Assembly: GCA_947165105.1 (NCBI GenBank) | Contig: CAMUZC010000076.1 | Span: 1-7,518, forward strand | Source: an uncultured Lachnospiraceae bacterium | GTDB taxonomy: Bacteria; Bacillota_A; Clostridia; TANB77; CAG-508 | DNA length: 7,518 nucleotides | Direction of reading: 5' to 3' | Shown here: positions 1-7,370 of the stretch, piece by piece | Layout: each line of letters opens with the position of its first letter | How positions within the stretch are numbered: the first letter of the stretch is position 1 | Notes under the pieces: generated by a model | Database searches by the model: none | What the model saw: the letters and a program-made list of their open reading frames with translations, nothing else | What the model was told of the DNA's origin: nothing | Position numbers and translations under genes: made by a program

Positions 1-47
1 ATTATATTTTAAATTTAAAATATTCTTTAATTTATTATTTATATATT

Positions 48-70
48 AAAATTTAATTAAATTAAATTTT
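48..70. repeat. 23-bp AT-only palindrome in the leader
   Basis: Positions 48-58 and 60-70 are exact reverse complements (11-bp arms) around A59, 47 bases before the start codon. Every base is A or T. In such A+T-rich DNA, arms of this length can occur by chance, so the symmetry is certain but any function is not. It could be a dimeric DNA-binding site or a weak cruciform. Confidence 0.4.
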
Positions 71-78
71 TAAATATC

Positions 79-88
79 CTTTATAAAG
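79..88 (+). promoter_or_regulatory. Candidate TATA-like element (CTTTATAAAG)
   Basis: A perfect 10-base palindrome that includes TATAAAG at 82-88. It ends 28 bases before the ATG and holds two of the leader's four G/C bases. A TATA box at this distance would need a very short 5' leader. Because the whole leader is A/T, many TATA-like words are expected, so this is only the best-looking candidate. Confidence 0.2.
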
Positions 89-116
89 AATAAAAAATAA
101 TTTATTTTATATAAAA

Positions 117-3100
117 ATGTTGTATAAGAAAGATATATTTGTTTTAGCTCTGATTACTTTGATTTCAATAGGATTTATATCCTATTTTACAGTCTTCCAT
201 ATAAATTCTTTAAGAAATCTGAATGAATTAGCCAAAGAAAAACCAGGTTTTGAGCCAGTTATTTTTTATGACTTAAACAACAAAAAAATAATGGACAATA
301 TTATCCTAAAAATTCGACATTATGAATCAATAATAAAAGGCCCAATAATTCATTTAGATCACGAAGATTCAAACAATTTAGAAAAAGAGAAGGCAAAGCT
401 TCGTAGTTTGGCCGAATCAAATATTTTTGAAAATACAAGACTAATTGATCCAAACAAAGATAATTATTATTATATTATGTATTGGATATCTCAAACTGCA
501 AAACAATTCTCTTCAAATATAATATTATATCCATATTCTTTTAATTATAGTTATATAAATGAAGAAAATACATCAACAATAAGACAATTTACCCAAGGGG
601 CTTTTATATCTTTAAATGCCTCAGAAGCAGAAAAATATAATCATATAGGATTAAACACACAAGGAACTATTGCTACAAAAAAGGCAAGAGCTATTTTTAA
701 TTCAGATTTTGCTATATTAAGCATTGAATTTATATTAGATTATAATAAGATAGATGTTTTTCAAGATCTTCCAGACTGGAATCAATTTTTTGGAAATTAT
801 TATGGAAAAACGACTCAATCGAATTATTCACAATTCATCGAATCAAAAACAAAAGATCCAAGTAAAACATATGTAACTACAATTAATGAAAATGATATAA
901 TCAATGGTAATTTACTTAATAATGGAATCCCTAGATTTGGACTTCTTATTATACCTGATTATATGTTAGGTACTGATACTATTATTATCAGTAAATTAAC
1001 ACAAAAAGGAATAGATAATATTGTCGATTTTTATAATAAAGGAGGAAAAATCCTTGTTAATGGAAAATCAGGAACTTTATTAGAAGATTTTAACCTTATG
1101 AAAAAGGGAGTTTATAATCGAAAAAAATTATTAAATATTAATAATGCTAATAGGAAAGTAAGGACAAAAGGATGTGAAGAAACATTTGGTAAAACATATA
1201 AAGAAAATTCAAATGATTTTGAAAAGCAAGTCATTTGCATGAATATACCTTATTGGAGAGAAGTTACTTTAGCTTCTTCTTTTAAATCAGAGGCAAAAGA
1301 TCCTAATTATGCCACTTTAATAAATCTAGATTCATCTAATAATCAATTAGTTATCACTGATACAGATGATGGATTAACTTACAATTTAACAGAGAAAGAA
1401 AAAGAGTATAATCCTTTATTTTTATTTAAAAAAAATAATAAAAATGGAAATATCTATGTTATGAATTATAGTCCTGTAATGGCAGGAGGAGAAAGAGTTC
1501 TTGTCACAAATACCATTAATTTAGCTTTAAGTAAAGATTTATATATGACTTCAAATGTAAAAATGAATATTGATGTAGATCCGGATTTAAAAAATAATTT
1601 ACCTATTCCTGCAGGAGAATTTGGATTTCAATTAGAAATAAATATTTTAATACATAATTTAGATGATAAAGAAATGAGTGCAGCTAATTTATATTTATTT
1701 TTAAATGATAATTTAGATTGGGCTTCAATTCCTAAAAATTGTGAGAATAGAACATATAATGATAAAGAGATACCAGATAATATTAAAAAAAGAAAATCAT
1801 TAACAAATAAAAATAATTATTTATTATGTAATCTTAATACTATTCCTTCTTATGAAAAAATTGATTTACAAGTAAATATAACAGTACTTAATAGTCAAGC
1901 AACTCAATTAAAATATCAAGTTTTACTTATTGAAGATTTTTTGACATATAAAGATTCAAATACCCAAACCAATTTATTATTTGATCAGATTAAAACCAAT
2001 TGTGAAGCTGCACCTCTTTTAAGAGGAAGTTTAAATCCTGATCCTAGTGGCTTTTACCCTTTTCCAGGTAGAGGAGTTTATATAGATAATGTTTTAAAAA
2101 TTGAAAATAAAGAGGATTCATTGGCTTATGATGTAGAATATTATGGATTAATTCCATTAGCCTCTCCTATTGTTGATGGGGTTGATCAAAGAAAAACTCA
2201 ATGGAGTTTAAAAATATATGTGGATTATTATAATAATAATAATTTTGAAGTACCTTTTACATCTGATAATGCTGAAGATTATATATATCCTGTTGAACTT
2301 AAAGGAAAAGGAATTACAATTGTTGCTGAATGGGACTCCCCTGTTCTTCCAAATAAAGAAATATATTCTAAAAAAGATGTAGTCTTAGGTGAAATAGTAG
2401 AAATAAAAGGAATAAATATTGGTTCAGTAACTATTAATTCTACCTCTGAAGTTATCAGACAAGTAAATTATAGAAAAAGTGATAGATTTTACAAATTAGC
2501 ATCCCAAAGATTAATGGTTTTTATTGATACCTCAACACCAGAAGGGGCTTATAATTATTATAGGGGTAAAATACCAAATGATATACTTGATCCTATATAT
2601 GAAGATAGAACAAAAAGAGATTTTCTATATAGTAGATTAGATATATATTTCTATGATAATCCAAATTATTGCAATCCTCCAGGTATCAGTGAAAAACATG
2701 TTATTTCTATTGATAAATATGAAACTTATCAACAAAAACCAAACTGTTCGGATATAAGAGGAGAAATTATTGTTAAACCAAAGGAGCCTGGATTTTTCAA
2801 TAATTTTGATGACAATAAAAAAAAAACTATACTTCAACCTAATATATATCCAAATGCATTATTTGAACTTTGCAATCTAATTGTAATTGATCCCGAGAAA
2901 GAAGAAATTTCAAAGTATTTAGACACTGATTATTTCAAATTAGTTCATTATATTATACCAAATGTTGATAAAAATATAACTCAACCAAATCAAATTTATG
3001 GTTTCACTCAAATTAATAAACACTATGGTTATCATTCAAAATATAATTCTATTAAATTTATTTATCTCCATTCATTAACTTATGTTGTTGATAGTAAATA

Positions 3101-6100
3101 TTGTAAATATGGTGGAAGAATTACAATTGATATTGGAAATTTTGAAATTAGTTCAACTGATGATGTAACTGTTTCCCCAGATCAAATTGCTGTTTATAAA
3201 GTAGAATATAATAAAAAAAAGATAAGTATTTATTTCAAAAGAGGTCTCATGTCGAATGAACAATTTGGAAAAAATCTTACACTTAATATAAATATTGAAA
3301 ATATAAATATTGAAAAAAATACAAAGTTTAAATTTATTGTAGAAGAGATGAAATTTGATATTTCAAATCCACCAGATTTTGAAATATATTCTCAAGTAAT
3401 ATCAGAAGATATAGAATTTGCATATATTTCAGCATTTAGTTATCCTGCTGTTCAAATGAAAACTGTATTAAATAGAACACTAAATGGATATGAAACTATA
3501 GAACCTTTTAGTAGATATGGAGTTTATGCTCAAGAATTATTTCATAGGACTGTTTATGCTTATGCTGAAGCACATAATCAAAGAGATCCTGGAGTTACAG
3601 GGAATGGAGATGGTTTTAGTTTTATTTCAAATTTAGGAATTTCTTCAATACCATTTATAGAATATATGTATGTAGGTACAGGTCAAGTAATCCCTGCAGG
3701 ACCAGCAACATCAAGAGTATCATGGAAAGATATTTGGGGAAGAAATTGGCATCAACCTTTAAGGTCACTTTTCCCAGATGTTCCCCCTGTACCTCCACCG
3801 CTTAAAAATTTTATGATGACTACAACTTATGAAATTGTAAGAAGTAATAATCAACAAGTTTATGAATGGGATTCTGATGAAGATGTAAAAATTCATATTC
3901 AAATGAAATTATTAAATAATTATCCAAAATATTTTGAAATCACAAGATGTAAAGAAAATCAAATAAGATATGTTCCATATTATTTAAAAGAGAACCATGA
4001 AAGAGAATATGCTAATACAAGTAAAGAAAATTTAACTCAAAGTGAACTAAATGGCAATAATATGTTTTTAAGACAGGGAGGAATGGCTTCTTATGGAATA
4101 TGTTTTGCTAAAGAAGGAGCTTATGTTTCTGGAAATAAAGTTGAAGGAGATTTATTAAAACAAATAGAAAAAGCCAGATTATGTGCAGATTTAACAGATG
4201 CAAATTTAATTGCAAAATGTGAAGAAGAATTAAGTACTATTAAAACAATTAGTAAATCATCTACTGAATGGGATGAAGAAAAAGATGGAAAATGGAATTA
4301 TTCTCCCTTAGTTGAAGATTATTATCCAAAAGGATATATAGAACCAGATATGTGGCAATTAACACATATTGATTATTATGATAATGCTATGGATAAGGCT
4401 TATAAATATCATGTAGATAACCAATTGCCAAATTATGATAATTTCAAAGATAAACCACTTAATACAATTGCTGTTCCATTATATAAAGGGCTTGGATATA
4501 ATATTGTTTATGATAAAAATGTTAATTTCCAATATCATGGTGAAACAAAACATGGATGGTGGTCTGATAATTTACAAAATAAAGATGATACATTAATAGC
4601 TGGAATAAATACATGTAATAAAATTTCAGTTGATAAAAAATCTTCTTTAGTATGGGTAGATGGGAAAGATTTAGTTGGTTCTAAAAGAGCAGGTTCAGAT
4701 GCTGCTGCTAAAGAAATTATAAAAAATAGACAAAAAAATATATATACTTGTTTATTTAATAGAAAAAGACCCCAATATAATCCTGAAAATGGAAAATCTT
4801 ATTTTGCATCGAATGTTGTTGAAAATAATATTATCCCTATAGTCAATGATTTAGATAAAGATGATAAAAGATTAACTGATTTCGAATGTAATGTAGATCA
4901 ATATACAGAAAAAAATATATATACTTTCGATGGAAATTATTTGGCAACTCCAACATCAAAAGATTATTTATATTTTGCAGCAAATTTAAGAGGGCATGCA
5001 AAAGAAACAATTAATGTTGTAATGACCTTAAAAAAATTTGACAAAATTGTTTATGAAGGTAGTGTTAAAATAAATGAAGGAGGAAGATTTGTTTATTGGA
5101 ATCCAGTAAATGGTCCTAACAGCTTCTTAGTTGTTGATGATCCTGTAAGTGTTATTCAAGCTAAAAGAAATGATCTTATAATAATTAATAATATTTACCC
5201 TAGAAGAGTTAGTACATTTAATAGTATTATATATCATACATATATAATTAGAGATGACAATAAAATAAATAAAGAATGGCCATATATGAATTATTATTCT
5301 GATTCACATGGATATGGAGATGTGACAGTTTCTGTAAACGTTGGGGGAATTAAAAAATCTAAGGCTGCTTTACAGCCTGGCGAAACCACATATGCTAAAA
5401 TCATTTTTTATAATAATTGTGGCTTTGATTGGAATATGAAATATGAAGCTATTACTTTTAATTATACTGGAACTAAAAGATTAAATGCATATGATTATTT
5501 ATATAATATAGTACATGCAATACGAGTACCTATTGAATATAATTTTATGAATTACGTAATAGAGAAAGAATATCAGCCATATATATCAATAGGGCCTAGT
5601 GGTCATAATGTAGAAGTTGCTCCAGAATTCTTTGATTTCGAAAATATCAATGTGGTCACAATAAGAGACGGTTTTAAAGGAGAATATAATCTTCAAATTA
5701 ATGTTAGTAGATATTTCCCTGATGAATTAAGAGGTAAACCAATTGAAATTAAATTAGAACTAAATAAAACATATTTTGATCATTTCCCAGGAGAAGACTC
5801 GGACCCAATTAAATTTTATCATAAATATAATGTCACAATTCCTTCTATTTATATCGCTGTTCCATATAATAAAGGGGAATTTAAAGATAAAGTATTATAT
5901 ATTTCTGCTCAATCAACTAATGTAAATATCCAGTTTAATATTGGGATTGATTGGACAATAGATGGTATTAAATATATAGACAAAAAAATTTTAGAAGAAA
6001 TTTCAAATGCAACACAAGAAGAAAAATATAAAGAAAAATTAGATCAAATATGGAATAAAAAAATAAATAATACTGGAAAAAATATTGGTTATGAAGAAAC

Positions 6101-7370
6101 AATTCTCAGTGATACTCATAAAAAGGTTTTAATAAATGGTATTAAAGAGGAATATGAGTTTTTCCCGAAAAAAAATAAAAATAGTTCTGATGTGACTGAA
6201 CTTATAATAATAGTAAGATCAAGTGTTAGTCAAATACCTTATGGAAATAATTGGCCATTATCATCTTTCAGTGTAACTCATTTGGATTGGCTTAGAAAAT
6301 ATAAATACAGAATGGGCACTTCTTCATATGTAACAGCATCTGGAGCTTGGATTACCATAACTTATAGCAGAGTATTAGTTGATTATTTAGGAAATGGTAA
6401 TTATATTGTAAAGCCTGATCAACAATTATCTCCTGATGAATCTGGAACCATAAAAGTACAATTCAAACTTACAAATATTGGAAATGGGGAATCCTTCGAT
6501 ACTAAATTTGAGATAGTTATTCAACCTAATTTAACACTGGTAGAACATATGACAGGAGCAAATAAATTAGATATAACGAAAAGAGATAATGGGCAAACTA
6601 TATTAACTTTCGATTATGGAGCTCCAATAATGCCTCAAGAGCTTAAGGGAGGTATATTATATTTAAATTATACAAAAATATGTGACAATTATGATATTTT
6701 ATCTGAAGAAGAAAAAAGCTCATTACCTAAAGCATTACCAGTAGCTAAAGAATCTTCGGTTTATATGAGATTAGAAAATTCATCTTCATCAGATATTATT
6801 ACTCAGCATTTAAGACAACCTTTAACCTTTGCTTATACAATCAAAAAAAAGACAGCAGTATATATTGATTTAGTTATTTCAGGAAAAAGATCTGATCCTA
6901 CTTTAACAATTAAACCTAAAATAAATTTTTATGGAAATGATACAAAAGATAATGTTCAAATTTACATAGGAAAACTAGATTTAACGAATTATTATGGTGA
7001 TAAACGACAACTTGAAGAAATTGAAGATAATAGTATAAATTATTCAACAATATATAGTAAAAATATTTACACAAACGAACAAAAAGATAAACCAATACAA
7101 ATAGAAAAAGAAAATAAAAATCATGTTTTCGAATATATTGTAGTTGCTTATGCAGAAGATGGTACAGCTTATCATAATGCAATTAAATATGAACAAAAAA
7201 AAGTTCATATTTCTGATGCTGAGGTTGCTTTAATTATACTTTCACTAATATTTTTTGCTGCTTCAGCTTTCTTCATTTGGAGAGGTTATATCAATTATAC
7301 AGAAATGAATTCTAATCAAATAGAAAACAATGTAAAAAATGCAAAAATACAAAAACTTTTGTCGGAATAA
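117..7370 (+). CDS. Giant membrane-anchored ectodomain protein of unknown function (2417 aa)
   Basis: I do not recognise this protein. The start is the first ATG after an in-frame TAA at 84-86, and no other ATG lies upstream in the window. The stop is TAA, with a second in-frame TAG four codons later. N-terminal Lys4-Lys5 precede a hydrophobic segment (7-27), and a second one lies at 2370-2388, followed by Arg2389 and a Lys-containing tail. This suggests an N-in/C-in or type I topology with a very large lumenal or outside part. That part carries about 28 N-X-S/T sequons, 18 Cys (several in close pairs) and mostly beta-strand-like alternation. Recognisable patterns are a GATase1-like region (250-480) and DUF11/CARDB-like sandwiches (481-612 and 2095-2190). 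I see no catalytic motif. A surface, cell-wall-associated or ER-resident scaffold role is inference. No intron is needed to keep the frame open. Codons are strongly A/T-ending (TTA, AGA, GGA, AAT), as expected for the genome. The ORF is secure; the function is unknown. Confidence 0.93.
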   Translation: MLYKKDIFVLALITLISIGFISYFTVFHINSLRNLNELAKEKPGFEPVIFYDLNNKKIMDNIILKIRHYESIIKGPIIHLDHEDSNNLEKEKAKLRSLAESNIFENTRLIDPNKDNYYYIMYWISQTAKQFSSNIILYPYSFNYSYINEENTSTIRQFTQGAFISLNASEAEKYNHIGLNTQGTIATKKARAIFNSDFAILSIEFILDYNKIDVFQDLPDWNQFFGNYYGKTTQSNYSQFIESKTKDPSKTYVTTINENDIINGNLLNNGIPRFGLLIIPDYMLGTDTIIISKLTQKGIDNIVDFYNKGGKILVNGKSGTLLEDFNLMKKGVYNRKKLLNINNANRKVRTKGCEETFGKTYKENSNDFEKQVICMNIPYWREVTLASSFKSEAKDPNYATLINLDSSNNQLVITDTDDGLTYNLTEKEKEYNPLFLFKKNNKNGNIYVMNYSPVMAGGERVLVTNTINLALSKDLYMTSNVKMNIDVDPDLKNNLPIPAGEFGFQLEINILIHNLDDKEMSAANLYLFLNDNLDWASIPKNCENRTYNDKEIPDNIKKRKSLTNKNNYLLCNLNTIPSYEKIDLQVNITVLNSQATQLKYQVLLIEDFLTYKDSNTQTNLLFDQIKTNCEAAPLLRGSLNPDPSGFYPFPGRGVYIDNVLKIENKEDSLAYDVEYYGLIPLASPIVDGVDQRKTQWSLKIYVDYYNNNNFEVPFTSDNAEDYIYPVELKGKGITIVAEWDSPVLPNKEIYSKKDVVLGEIVEIKGINIGSVTINSTSEVIRQVNYRKSDRFYKLASQRLMVFIDTSTPEGAYNYYRGKIPNDILDPIYEDRTKRDFLYSRLDIYFYDNPNYCNPPGISEKHVISIDKYETYQQKPNCSDIRGEIIVKPKEPGFFNNFDDNKKKTILQPNIYPNALFELCNLIVIDPEKEEISKYLDTDYFKLVHYIIPNVDKNITQPNQIYGFTQINKHYGYHSKYNSIKFIYLHSLTYVVDSKYCKYGGRITIDIGNFEISSTDDVTVSPDQIAVYKVEYNKKKISIYFKRGLMSNEQFGKNLTLNINIENINIEKNTKFKFIVEEMKFDISNPPDFEIYSQVISEDIEFAYISAFSYPAVQMKTVLNRTLNGYETIEPFSRYGVYAQELFHRTVYAYAEAHNQRDPGVTGNGDGFSFISNLGISSIPFIEYMYVGTGQVIPAGPATSRVSWKDIWGRNWHQPLRSLFPDVPPVPPPLKNFMMTTTYEIVRSNNQQVYEWDSDEDVKIHIQMKLLNNYPKYFEITRCKENQIRYVPYYLKENHEREYANTSKENLTQSELNGNNMFLRQGGMASYGICFAKEGAYVSGNKVEGDLLKQIEKARLCADLTDANLIAKCEEELSTIKTISKSSTEWDEEKDGKWNYSPLVEDYYPKGYIEPDMWQLTHIDYYDNAMDKAYKYHVDNQLPNYDNFKDKPLNTIAVPLYKGLGYNIVYDKNVNFQYHGETKHGWWSDNLQNKDDTLIAGINTCNKISVDKKSSLVWVDGKDLVGSKRAGSDAAAKEIIKNRQKNIYTCLFNRKRPQYNPENGKSYFASNVVENNIIPIVNDLDKDDKRLTDFECNVDQYTEKNIYTFDGNYLATPTSKDYLYFAANLRGHAKETINVVMTLKKFDKIVYEGSVKINEGGRFVYWNPVNGPNSFLVVDDPVSVIQAKRNDLIIINNIYPRRVSTFNSIIYHTYIIRDDNKINKEWPYMNYYSDSHGYGDVTVSVNVGGIKKSKAALQPGETTYAKIIFYNNCGFDWNMKYEAITFNYTGTKRLNAYDYLYNIVHAIRVPIEYNFMNYVIEKEYQPYISIGPSGHNVEVAPEFFDFENINVVTIRDGFKGEYNLQINVSRYFPDELRGKPIEIKLELNKTYFDHFPGEDSDPIKFYHKYNVTIPSIYIAVPYNKGEFKDKVLYISAQSTNVNIQFNIGIDWTIDGIKYIDKKILEEISNATQEEKYKEKLDQIWNKKINNTGKNIGYEETILSDTHKKVLINGIKEEYEFFPKKNKNSSDVTELIIIVRSSVSQIPYGNNWPLSSFSVTHLDWLRKYKYRMGTSSYVTASGAWITITYSRVLVDYLGNGNYIVKPDQQLSPDESGTIKVQFKLTNIGNGESFDTKFEIVIQPNLTLVEHMTGANKLDITKRDNGQTILTFDYGAPIMPQELKGGILYLNYTKICDNYDILSEEEKSSLPKALPVAKESSVYMRLENSSSSDIITQHLRQPLTFAYTIKKKTAVYIDLVISGKRSDPTLTIKPKINFYGNDTKDNVQIYIGKLDLTNYYGDKRQLEEIEDNSINYSTIYSKNIYTNEQKDKPIQIEKENKNHVFEYIVVAYAEDGTAYHNAIKYEQKKVHISDAEVALIILSLIFFAASAFFIWRGYINYTEMNSNQIENNVKNAKIQKLLSE
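135..197 (+). other. N-terminal signal peptide or signal anchor (residues 7-27)
   Basis: Lys4, Lys5 and Asp6 are followed by about 21 largely hydrophobic residues rich in Ile, Leu and Phe, ending near Phe27-His28. A positively charged n-region before a long hydrophobic core is the standard ER-targeting pattern. The core is long and Ile/Phe-rich and has no clear small-x-small cleavage site after it, so an uncleaved type II signal anchor is as likely as a cleaved signal peptide. Either way the following residues would face the lumen or the outside. Confidence 0.8.
864..1556 (+). other. GATase1-like domain, apparently non-catalytic (residues about 250-480)
   Basis: The order of elements resembles the class I glutamine-amidotransferase-like fold. 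A strand and acidic turn (Y252 to N263, including E258-N-D260) precede the hydrophobic strand FGLLIIPDY (274-282). A helix beginning LTQKGIDNIVDFYNKGG (294-310) follows, then the strand-turn GKILVNGKSGTLL (310-322). Aligned without gaps to the family elbow of the type GKPVLGICAG, the nucleophile Cys position is Lys317. A late strand GNIYVMNYSP (444-453) followed by a helix near 459-475 matches the usual closing strand and helix of non-enzymatic members such as ThuA-like and beta-galactosidase trimerisation domains. The match is by pattern only. A non-catalytic ligand-binding or structural role is inferred from the missing Cys. Confidence 0.5.
1557..1952 (+). other. DUF11/CARDB-like beta-sandwich module A (residues about 481-612)
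   Basis: The segment has alternating hydrophobic strands (F502-I512), a conserved-looking His-Asn-Leu turn (513-515) where DUF11-like domains usually have an Asn-x-Gly turn, and a middle part ending at Cys542. It finishes with LLCNLNTIPSYEKIDLQVNI (569-588), which resembles the C-x-L-x-T-[IL]-x-P-x(2-3)-hydrophobic-strand signature at the end of DUF11-type repeats. Cys542 and Cys571 bracket the middle loop and could form a disulfide. It directly follows the GATase-like region, where an Ig-like sandwich is common in bacterial surface proteins. The assignment is by eye and could instead be another Ig-like family. Confidence 0.42.
2232..2243 (+). repeat. (AAT)4 microsatellite within the CDS
   Basis: Four consecutive AAT codons encode Asn706-709, preceded by two TAT (Tyr) codons. 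Short in-frame Asn runs are common in very AT-rich eukaryotic genes and are prone to length changes. It lies in a loop-like stretch between two putative strands. Confidence 0.6.
3285..3315 (+). repeat. Tandem duplication with a 15-base period (two copies)
   Basis: AATATAAATATTGAA occurs twice in direct tandem (3285-3299 and 3300-3314), and the match continues one base further. In protein it reads NINIE-NINIE (residues 1057-1066). The period is a multiple of three, so the frame is kept. It looks like a recent small slippage duplication in a charged, strand-like segment. Confidence 0.7.
3474..3836 (+). other. Trp/Gly/Pro-rich central core of unknown family (residues about 1120-1240)
   Basis: This part differs in texture from the Asn/Lys/Ile-rich remainder. 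It contains an aromatic helical-looking stretch around G1135-H1143 with alternating Tyr, Ala and His. A Gly-Asn-Gly turn follows, then GTGQVIPAGP (1187-1196), three tryptophans in nine residues (W1203, W1207, W1211, in the pattern SWKDIWGRNWHQP), and the proline run PPVPPP (1223-1228). Local G+C also rises here, to about 40% in the 60-base line starting at 3661 by my count. Such density of Trp, Gly and Pro usually marks a constrained, conserved core. I cannot name a family for it. Confidence 0.4.
5319..5471 (+). other. Ig-like/DUF11-like strand pair, partial module (residues about 1735-1785)
   Basis: A strand DVTVSVNVGG (1735-1744) is followed by LQPGETTYAKIIFYNN (1752-1767), then Cys1768-Gly and an aromatic strand around W1772-F1783. 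The order hydrophobic strand, x-L-x-P-G-E, strand, then Asn-Asn or Asn-x-Gly turn is typical of CARDB/DUF11-like or fibronectin-like sandwiches that recur in surface proteins. Only the front half of the sandwich is clear, and the C-terminal boundary is uncertain. Confidence 0.3.
6399..6686 (+). other. DUF11-like beta-sandwich module D (residues about 2095-2190)
   Basis: The best DUF11-like stretch in the protein is LSPDESGTIKVQFKLTNIGN (2104-2123), followed by GESFDTKFEIVIQPNLTLVE (2124-2143). It has the P-D-E-S-G turn, a hydrophobic strand, the L-T-N-x-G turn, the F-D-x-x-F-x-I strand and the proline-containing link to the next strand. The segment closes with a strand ending ILYLNYTKIC at Cys2189. 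DUF11/CARDB-type modules usually serve as repeated spacers or adhesion modules in cell-surface proteins. Here the module lies about 180 residues before the membrane helix, which suits a stalk position. The family call is pattern-based. Confidence 0.45.
7224..7280 (+). other. C-terminal transmembrane helix (residues 2370-2388)
   Basis: About 19 consecutive uncharged, strongly hydrophobic residues run from V2370 to W2388, flanked by acidic D2367/E2369 before and Arg2389 after. By the positive-inside rule the C-terminal tail of 29 residues (R2389-E2417, with four Lys) is cytosolic. The helix contains a small-residue patch FFAASAFF (2379-2386), which could allow helix packing. The tail has no KKXX, KDEL or obvious tyrosine-based sorting motif that I can see; it ends KLLSE. 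Confidence 0.88.

Noticed and set aside
1428..1445. A-rich slippery stretch suggesting programmed frameshifting
   Set aside because: The A8 run is ordinary for Lys/Asn codons in this composition, the zero frame stays open, and no alternative long frame begins there.
2637..2837. 66-codon open frame on the minus strand
   Set aside because: It lies wholly antisense to the large gene, and its Ile/Phe-rich translation is what complementary AT-rich codons give. No independent support.
5991..6068. Coiled coil at residues 1959-1984
   Set aside because: The stretch is charged and helix-prone (Glu/Lys-rich), but it is too short, lacks a sustained heptad pattern and is broken by Asn/Gly soon after. 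Better read as a helical insert.
6916..7182. 88-codon open frame on the minus strand
   Set aside because: Antisense shadow of the large gene. The Tyr/Leu/Phe-rich product mirrors Lys/Asn/Ile codons on the plus strand, and it has no recognisable domain or start context.
117..7370. Ciliate origin with TAA/TAG read as Gln
   Set aside because: Across 2417 codons, Gln is CAA (rarely CAG), and no in-frame TAA or TAG occurs before the end, where two in-frame stops follow each other closely.
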